The notes beneath the pieces were generated by a model. It ran no database searches and was not told the origin of the DNA. It saw only the letters and a program-made list of their open reading frames with translations. Of a DNA stretch of 64,000 nt, positions 57,337-64,000 are shown piece by piece. Position 1 is the first letter of the stretch. Every line of letters starts with the position of its first letter. The DNA is from Bicyclus anynana (lineage: Eukaryota; Arthropoda; Insecta; Lepidoptera; Nymphalidae): the NCBI RefSeq assembly GCF_947172395.1, contig NC_069105.1:7585971-7649970 (forward strand). The letters run 5' to 3'. A program made the translations under genes and the position numbers.

Positions 57337-57817
57337 TTTTTTTTTATTCTTTACCGGCAAAGACTTACCGCCAAGCGATTTAGCGTTCCGGTGCGATGTC
57401 GTGTAGAAACCGAAAGGAGTGTGGATTTACATCCTTCTAACTTGTTAGCCCCCTTCCATCTTAGATTCCATCTTGCATCATCACTTACCATCAGGTGAGA
57501 TTGTAGTCAAGGGCTAACTTCTCTTGACTACAATCTCACCTGATGGTCAGTGATGATGCAGTCTAAGATGGAAGCGGGTAACTTGTTAGGAGGATGAAAA
57601 TCCACACTCCTTTCGGTTTCTACACGGTATCGTACCGGAACGCTAAATCTTTTGGCGGTACGTCTTTGCCGGTAGGGTGGTAACTAGCCACGGCCGAAGC
57701 CTCCCACCAGCCAGACCTGAACCAATTAAAAAAATCTCAATCGGTTTATCTGGGGATCGAGCCCAGGACCTCCGTTTTGTAAATCCACCGTGCATACCAC
57801 TGCGCCACGGAGGCCGT
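57337..57817. mobile_element. Two SINE family B copies, tail to tail
   Basis: 57337-57515 is a 5'-truncated plus copy and 57520-57817 a full minus copy with its head at 57770-57815. They meet at GGGCTAACTTCTCTTGACTA, making a palindrome of about 60 bp arms. Confidence 0.85.
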
Positions 57818-57871
57818 CAGGCTGATAATGATGATATGAATAAGTTTTTGTATATATTTTTTACATCGGGA

Positions 57872-58195
57872 CTCGGGTAACCGTGATAGCCCAGTGGATA
57901 TGATCTCTGTCTCCAATTCCGGAGGGTGTGAGTTCGAATCCGGTCCGGGCATGCACCTCCAACTTTTCAGTTGTGTGCATTTTAATAAATTAAATAACCG
58001 TGACTCAAACGGTGAAGCCAAAACATCGTGAGGAAACTTGCATACCAGAGAATTTTCTTAATTCTCTGCGTGTGTGAAGTCTGCCAATCCGCATTGGGCC
58101 AGCGTAGTGGATTACTGGCTTAACCCCTCGTTCTGAGAGGAGACTCGTGCTTAGCAGTGAGCCGAATATGGTTTGATAATTATGATGATGATATT
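57872..58195 (+). mobile_element. tRNA-derived SINE family A, full length
   Basis: Head ACCGTGATAGCCCAGTGGAT, B-box GTTCGAATCCGGTCC, tail with TTATGATGATGAT. Confidence 0.88.
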
Positions 58196-58199
58196 TGTA

Positions 58200-59240
58200 A
58201 TACACACCACGTATTTCCAGCAAATCATAATCTGTTATTGTTTTCATAGTTATTTCGTATTAGTACGTAATGTATTTATTGCCAGTTTGTTATTTTCTGA
58301 TAAAATAAAAACCTACAAACCAATCAGGAACAACATGTTTATTAATAAGTCAGAATAATAAAGGATAAACATTCAAACCGTGTGTGGCAAATGCACAAAT
58401 GGGGTCAAAGGTGCTCTGTTGATTAAATCTATACTAATATTATAAAGAGGTAAAGTTTGTAAGTTTGTAAGTTTGTAAGTTTGTAACAACTTTTTTGAAA
58501 TGGGGTAATCTTCGGAACTACTGGACCGATTTTAAAAATTCTTTCACCAATAGAATGCTACGTTATCGGGGAGTGCTATAGGCTATATTTTATATTTATA
58601 TCATATATAACTACTGAGATATCGCGGGTTTTCTCTTACAGGTCAGACCGAAAAACTTACTTATTCGCATGCGCTGCCTCAACCATTGCGTATAACTGAA
58701 ATAAATGTATGGAGGCTTTTTGAACCTTTAAAAGTTCTACAAAAAAGTCCGCGACACCATATATCTATCTTTTATATTTTAGCAGATATAGTACCTTTAG
58801 TACTTTAATAAATTATTTAAATTTTAAACTAAGGTTTACGTCATTATTTACACAACTAAACTTAAATCCTTATCAAAATAAATTATTTAATAATCACAAG
58901 GATATTATAGAGATAAGATTAGCCCTTTACAGTATGTTAATTAGTTATATAGTTTCGGAGATAATACAAAATTTCTGAAAGTCGCAGAAATGCCGCTATT
59001 TGACGCCCCGCGGTTTCAATTACGTGGTTCCCGTTCCCGTATGAATATGAGGACCAAACATAGCCTATGACACTCGCAAATAATGAAGCTTTCTATTGGT
59101 AAAAGAATTTTCCAAATCGGTCCAGTAGATCCAGAGATTACCCCCGACAACCACACAAACTTTACCTCTTTATAGTATTAGCATAGAAGTCGCTTGGGAA
59201 ATTATAGTCTTTTTGTCATTGCACCACGCACAAAAGGCTG
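58200..59240. other. Right-flank intergenic DNA with decayed LINE-like repeats
   Basis: Holds diverged family C/D pieces (from about 58432) and AT-rich sequence. No gene is visible. 61560-61950 and 62600-63400 are likewise AT-rich without features. Confidence 0.5.
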
Positions 59241-59246
59241 GACCAA

Positions 59247-59718
59247 TTTTGCTGAGGGTAGGGATAGGATAGAGGTAGGGAAGGGGTAGGATAGAGGTAG
59301 GGTAGGGGTAATTTAGGGAAAGTGTAGGGTAGGGTAGGGTAGGGTACGGATAAGGTAGGGGTAGTGTAGGGTAGGGGAAAGGTAGAGGTAGGGGAAGGAT
59401 ATGGAACGTATAGGGTAGGGGAGGAGTAGGATAGGGGTAGGGTAGGGTAGGGGTAGGGTTCGGGTAGGGTAGGGTTAGGGTAGGGATAAGGTAGGGGTAG
59501 GGAAGGGTTAGGGTTAGCGGTAGGGTAGGAATAAGGTAGAGGTAGGGTAGGGGTAGATTAGGGGTAGGGTAGGATAGGGTATGGATAGGTTACGGGTAGG
59601 GTTAGGGTAGGGTAAGGTGGGGGAAGGAAGGGTTAGCGTTAGCGGTAGGGTAGGAGTAAGGTAGGGGTAGGGTAGGGTAGGGTTGGGTAGGTTTACGAGC
59701 AGGATAAGGTAGAGGTAG
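59247..59718. repeat. G-rich TAGGG/TAGGGG minisatellite, about 470 bp
   Basis: Irregular GTAGGGTAGGGGTAGGG repeats on the plus strand, with higher-order repeats such as AGGGTTAGCGGTAGGGTAGG. It lies inside a family C/D LINE-like piece (left GCTGGACCAATTTTGCTGAG, right CGAAGTCGCGGGCGTCCGCT). It is not the canonical insect telomere repeat TTAGG, though isolated TTAGGG units occur. Confidence 0.9.
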
Positions 59719-59924
59719 AGAAGTTTACATCAATTATTACGCAGACGAAGTCGCGGGCGTCCGCTAGTTATTTATATTATTATTGTGTTCAAACTTACTG
59801 TGTGGTAAACAGAATAATTGTTTTTTTATAATACTTACTATACTAGAATTAATTAATTTATCTTTTTTTTATATTTTTATATTAACTTTGTTAAATGTTA
59901 ATATAACAATATAATCGTCGTCAT

Positions 59925-60227
59925 CAACCCATATTCGGCTCACTGCTGAGCTCGAGTCTCCTTTCAGAATGAGATGGGTAAGGCCAATAGTCCACCACGC
60001 TGGCCCAATGCGGATTGGCAGACTTCACACACGCAGAGAATTAAGATAATTCTCTGCTATGCAGGTTTCCTCACGATGTTTTCCTTCACCGACTGAGACA
60101 CGTGATATTTAATTTCTTAAAATGCACACAACTGAAAAGTTGGAGGTGCATGCCCCGGACCGGATTCGAACCCACACCCTCCGGAATCGGAGGCAGAGGT
60201 CATATCCACTAGGCTATCACGGCTCTC
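59925..60227 (-). mobile_element. tRNA-derived SINE family A, best-preserved copy
   Basis: It runs from the tail (CATATTCGGCTCACTGCTGA) to the head (GGCTATCACGGCTC) without gaps. The B-box lies near 60150-60170. Confidence 0.9.
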
Positions 60228-60667
60228 TAACAACAATATAATACAAAACACTATTAAAAATGTATAAGAAAAATAAACCCTCCTGCTGCGGGACATTTGA
60301 GTGCCCAAGCAACCGGTGGTCAGGGCTCCAGAGTGAAGAACCTCCTCACAATACGCGCCGTCTTAAGAATCACTGCCTTTTGTATCCCACTCTTGATCCA
60401 ACAGTTAAGCGAAAGCTTCTTATGGTGTTGGTCGAAGCTTTTCTCTATAAGACCATTGACTGAAACAACTATACTCAACTCGACTCGATAAATGGGTTAT
60501 CTGACACTGAAAGAATTTTTCAAACCGGACCAGTAGTTTTTGAGATTAGCGCGTTCAATCAAACAAACAAACTCTTCAGCTTAATAATTAGTAGGTATAT
60601 GGAATATTTCATATCTTATATTCGTACGTATTTCATAAGAATTCAGTTTTTCACAAATGCCATTTGA

Positions 60668-61000
60668 CGACCTCCGTGGCGCAGTGGTATGCGCGGTGGA
60701 TTTACAAGACTGAGGGACTGGGTTCGATCCCCGGCTGGTTTGATTTAGGTTTGCTTAATTGGTCCAGGTCTGGCTGGTGGGAAGCTTCGGCCGTGAATAG
60801 TTGCCACCCAACCGACAAAGACGTACCGCCAAGCGCCAAGCGATTTAGCGTTCCGGTACGATGTCGTGTTGAAACCGAAAGGGCGTTGAATCTTCATCCT
60901 CCTCCTAACAAGTTAGTCTACTTCTATCTTAGATTGCATCATCACTTACTATCAGGTGAGATTGTAGCAAGGGTTAACTTGTAGAGAATAAAAAATAAAA
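60668..61000 (+). mobile_element. tRNA-derived SINE family B, full length
   Basis: A-box TGGCGCAGTGGTATGCG, B-box GGTTCGATCCCC, body GGTCCAGGTCTGGCTGGTGG and TTTAGCGTTCCGGTACGATG, tail AGGTGAGATTGTAGCAAGGG with an A-rich end. It has a small internal duplication (GCCAAGCGCCAAGCGATT). Confidence 0.88.
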
Positions 61001-61142
61001 AAATCCATACGTCCGATTGGTTTTTTTTTTATTGAGAAAGAATACAATATGGAACTTAAGCTAACTTATCCTAATAACTATACAAATCATGGCCCGTGGA
61101 ATGGTGATGATCCTTAGCGCAAAAAATGAACCAGCCCTTCTG

Positions 61143-61532
61143 TCACCAGTCGAGGCAACTAGCCGCGGTGAAATTATTCGATAAAATTTTTTGGCACTGC
61201 GACTCCATGGCCCAAGGGTCTCCACGGCAAAAGGTACAAATATGTAACTCTCTGTCAGAGAGGCATAACTCGAGCCACTTACCGGTTTCAGCTTTTTCTG
61301 CTGCGACTCCCGGTCTTGATTCTGTCTCCCTGATATGATACGGTGCTAATGTGTCGACACATGTAGCGTCCCACATTAGGGCCCGCCCCATTTCCCAGGG
61401 AACCAGCGTCAATCCATCAGGTCTCTTGCCATCATCCCGACTGATTCCTGACGGCTCGATTAGCGCAGGAATATTTATGGTGGCTAGAGGGTTGGTAATT
61501 AGTTCTAGAGATAAGACAGTTTGAACAAACAT
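61143..61532 (-). pseudogene. Retrotransposon reverse transcriptase C-terminal fragment
   Basis: The 129-residue frame contains GISRDDGKRPDGLTLVPWEM, GRALMWDATCVDTLAP and a following AAEKAETGKW, a pattern common at the C-terminal end of retroelement pol proteins in animals. There is no RT catalytic part and no upstream continuation. The frame runs into flanking repeat sequence, so the true ends are uncertain. Confidence 0.7.
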
Positions 61533-62001
61533 TAAACAAGCAAACTCTTCCGCTTTAAGTTTGAATGTAAAACATTAGTAGGCTACTTCTTTTGAAAGAC
61601 ACCGAATTAGTGAATAACCGACTAGTTGAGAATTGAGATCGCAATCGATTTCATTTTGACGGTTTTTACGATCAAATTGAGAACCTCTTTTTGGAAGTCG
61701 GTTAAAAAGGCAAGTGCACTCATGCTATTCCTAATAGATGACGACTGTATCCACAAGATATTAATTAAGTTGATTATCTTAAGTATTTTCTATAAATAGA
61801 AATTGTGCAATCTGGGGCATACCCAATTGTGATAACATATCTCAATAAAGTAGATAAAGAGTCAACGTGCAGGTGTATTAAGGGTTTCTAGCTAAAACTA
61901 GTTTAATATTTATCTTTCATGAACTGCTGCCTAATATTGATTACTTAACTATGTCATTGATCAAGCTATCAGCATCATTAGCAGCCGATGGACGTCCTAT
62001 G

Positions 62002-62260
62002 CTAGACATAGGCCTCTTCCATAGACTTCCAAACAAAAGTCTCAAGCCACCAGCATCCAGCGGCTCCCAGCAACCCGCTCGATGTCCTCAGTCCTCCGGT
62101 GCGAGGTCGCCATTCCAGCACCATGGGACCCCAACGTCCTTCGGCTTTTCGAATTATATTTCGCGATGCTGAAGTGGCCTGAAGTGACTTTGGTTCTTCT
62201 GGGGATCTCCTCATTCGATCACGCAGAGAAACTCCAAGCATAGCGCACTCCATCGCCAGT
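62002..62260 (-). pseudogene. RTE-type LINE reverse transcriptase C-terminal fragment, frameshifted
   Basis: The minus-strand frame reads MECAMLGVSLRDRMR, loses the usual continuation, then resumes with GRWGPMVLEWRPRTG. This matches the end of lepidopteran RTE endonuclease-RT proteins (the AMLGVSLRDR and VLEWRPRTG motifs). An internal deletion and frame changes make it non-functional. Confidence 0.8.
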
Positions 62261-63414
62261 GGCTATATATTATTATTATGTACCTACATATTATGATTTA
62301 TGAAACATTGAATGAATGAATTTGAAGAATGTACCTAGATATAAAAGCAATAAAATCACTTGTCCGGGACGGGACACTCAGATAACTAGTGCCCTCCTAT
62401 GACACAACCTAGGTATATTATCTAGAGATTATATACTGGGAATAGAATTCGAGGTCACCAACATTTAATATCAACAGGGCCAAGGAGGGGCCTAGAGATA
62501 ATAGGTAGGTAACATACCTACCTAAGTATTTAGGTAATGAAATTCCCATACCTAACAGTTTTGTTTTGACGTGTCTGTCTATATTATCAAATGATAATTC
62601 CATGTCTTGACAATAAATAAAAAACTACGCATTATTTTATGTTCGACGTAAATTACACCTCAGAATTAACAATATCAGAAGATAATTAGTTATTATTATT
62701 CACTCGAACCCGATAACTAGGTATAATCAATTGATAATAAAAACCAATACGCAGAAGCAATTTAGTGTTTGGTTTGGTCTAAGGTTGTTTTTAAAAATAA
62801 TGTCCTTATCTATTTACCATTTACATATTTCAAAATTACAAAAAAACAATATATCTAAGATCATAATAAAACAAGTTCTTTCAATTGATGTATCACACGA
62901 TCCAGTTTGAAAAAGGTTTCTGTCAACTTTCCATCTTGCCCCCCAATTTCATCTAATTCATGGTACACTTCCATGTTTGGGACATAGGAATTGTTATTTC
63001 AACTTAATTGGTCCAGTAGATTTATTGATTGTGTTCATCACGGACATTCAGATGTGCGCGAGTCTTCTGTGGGTTCCGTTTTTACGTTCGGAACCCTGAT
63101 TGAAAATTTATCAGTTAACCCCAATGTATTATGAAGAAAAAAATAGTCATAGCGTCAAATAGTAACAAATAAGGAAAATAAAACAAAGCTATTAAATTGG
63201 GTAAACCTGTAAACTTTTGTACTAAATTAAAATACTTATGGTTTTTAATGAATAAATAATACAATAATTAATTTGATAAGAGTATAATTTTATTTTAATT
63301 TTAATTAATTTAGCTGACGGTTTTACCCGCGTAGTTCCCTTTTCGGTGGAAATAGGAATATAGGAACACTTTTAAAATGGTAATCAGCGTTTTCAGAATT
63401 CCGCATTAGAATTC

Positions 63415-63515
63415 GCTGTATGCAGGCGGCTCAAGATCGTGATGTTTGGAAGTCCTTACAAAAGGCCTACGTATCTATTGCAGTGGACGTCCATAGGCTG
63501 ATATGATGATGATGA
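63415..63515 (+). mobile_element. RTE-type LINE 3' end with GAT tail
   Basis: It has the hallmark 3' end of the RTE family (GGCTCAAGATCGTGATGTTT, then CAGTGGACGTCCATAGGCTG) followed by a TGATGATGATGAT tail. A more decayed copy on the same strand is at 35445-35652. Confidence 0.75.
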
Positions 63516-63529
63516 TTGATGGCAGGGGC

Positions 63530-63564
63530 AAGAAGGGGCCCCCGAACTACAGGGGCCCCTTCTT
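63530..63564. repeat. GC-rich hairpin
   Basis: AAGAAGGGGCCCC is inverted as GGGGCCCCTTCTT around CGAACTACA, just after an RTE 3' end. Confidence 0.8.
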
Positions 63565-63714
63565 GAAAGCGAAAATTAGTATAATGTAATCCACAATCTC
63601 ACATAATCTGATGTTTCTGAAAAAAAAGTAGAGTTTTCACTTCAAAAATGACAAAGTCAAAAAAAGTAATCTCTTTATTCGCTGGATAAGAGGTAACTCC
63701 CTATATCTCAATTA

Positions 63715-63815
63715 TAACAGCACTAGCGCTCGCGCCGTTCCCGACACAGGACTCGAATCCAAGACCTCGTGATACGAAGCCACCAATGAACCAACAGGTA
63801 GTTACAGGACCTAGG
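63715..63815 (-). mobile_element. Another tRNA-derived SINE head
   Basis: On the minus strand, TTGGTTCATTGGTGGCTTC (A-box side) and GGATTCGAGTCCTGTG (B-box side) are at tRNA-like spacing. The rest is unlike families A and B. The decayed tRNA-like stretch at 3800-3870 (TAGCTCAACGGTAAAAGCGG) may be a further family. Confidence 0.55.
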
Positions 63816-64000
63816 TGTAATTTATCTATACTAATATTAAATAGAAAATTGAGTTTGAAGTTGTGAAGAAAAAATCTGTAGATCTACTAACCCGCTTTTA
63901 AAACTTCTTTTACCGTTAGAGAGCCACGTTATTTGTGAGTGTCTTAGGCCATATTTTATATCCGTATTCTCAAAAGAACGGCTACGCCGCGTAGCTACTG

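Noticed and set aside
60260..60491. Overlapping plus-strand frames of 64-67 codons
   Set aside because: Looks like a decayed transposon piece, but I cannot name a family; not reported as a gene.

Overview
The window looks like lepidopteran (butterfly or moth) nuclear DNA. It is AT-rich, has short exons in long repeat-filled introns, and carries many copies of two tRNA-derived SINEs and of RTE-type LINE ends typical of Lepidoptera. There is no bacterial-type coding density, rRNA, CRISPR array or free-standing functional tRNA gene. Almost all long open frames are chance frames, exon shadows or transposon remnants. All family assignments come from reading the translations; no search was run.

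Two real genes are supported, arranged head to head. (1) Minus strand, 52091 down to about 20642: a complete 28-exon gene for a bridge-like lipid transfer protein of the BLTP3 family (UHRF1BP1 / SHIP164; fly CG34126). All 28 exons join in one reading frame and give about 1252 residues, from an N-terminal chorein-type segment to a C-terminal coiled coil. (2) Plus strand, 53233 to 57263: a four-exon hemingway/CFAP97 (KIAA1430-domain) gene of about 247 residues, a cilium/sperm-flagellum family. The start codons are 1.14 kb apart, so a shared promoter region is likely.

Layout: 1-20600 is gene-poor and holds DNA-transposon derivatives (a hAT with a perfect 8-bp target duplication, long-TIR elements, palindromic MITEs), SINE and LINE pieces, and a degenerate 119-bp tandem array just downstream of BLTP3. 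20642-52091 is the BLTP3 gene, with introns full of MITEs, SINEs and LINE fragments. 52092-53232 is the divergent promoter region. 53233-57314 is hemingway. 57315-64000 is repeat-rich, with SINEs, LINE reverse transcriptase remnants and a G-rich TAGGG minisatellite.

The most interesting signal is in hemingway: four extra tandem copies (55811-56359) of the 3' half of exon 3. Each is exactly 108 nt, open, phase 0 at both ends, preceded by an AG acceptor in a TCA microsatellite and followed by GTGAGT. They look like exchangeable 36-residue exon cassettes. Four BLTP3 exons (13, 15, 21, 23) also have small tandem duplications at their splice edges, so exon-edge duplication recurs in this locus.
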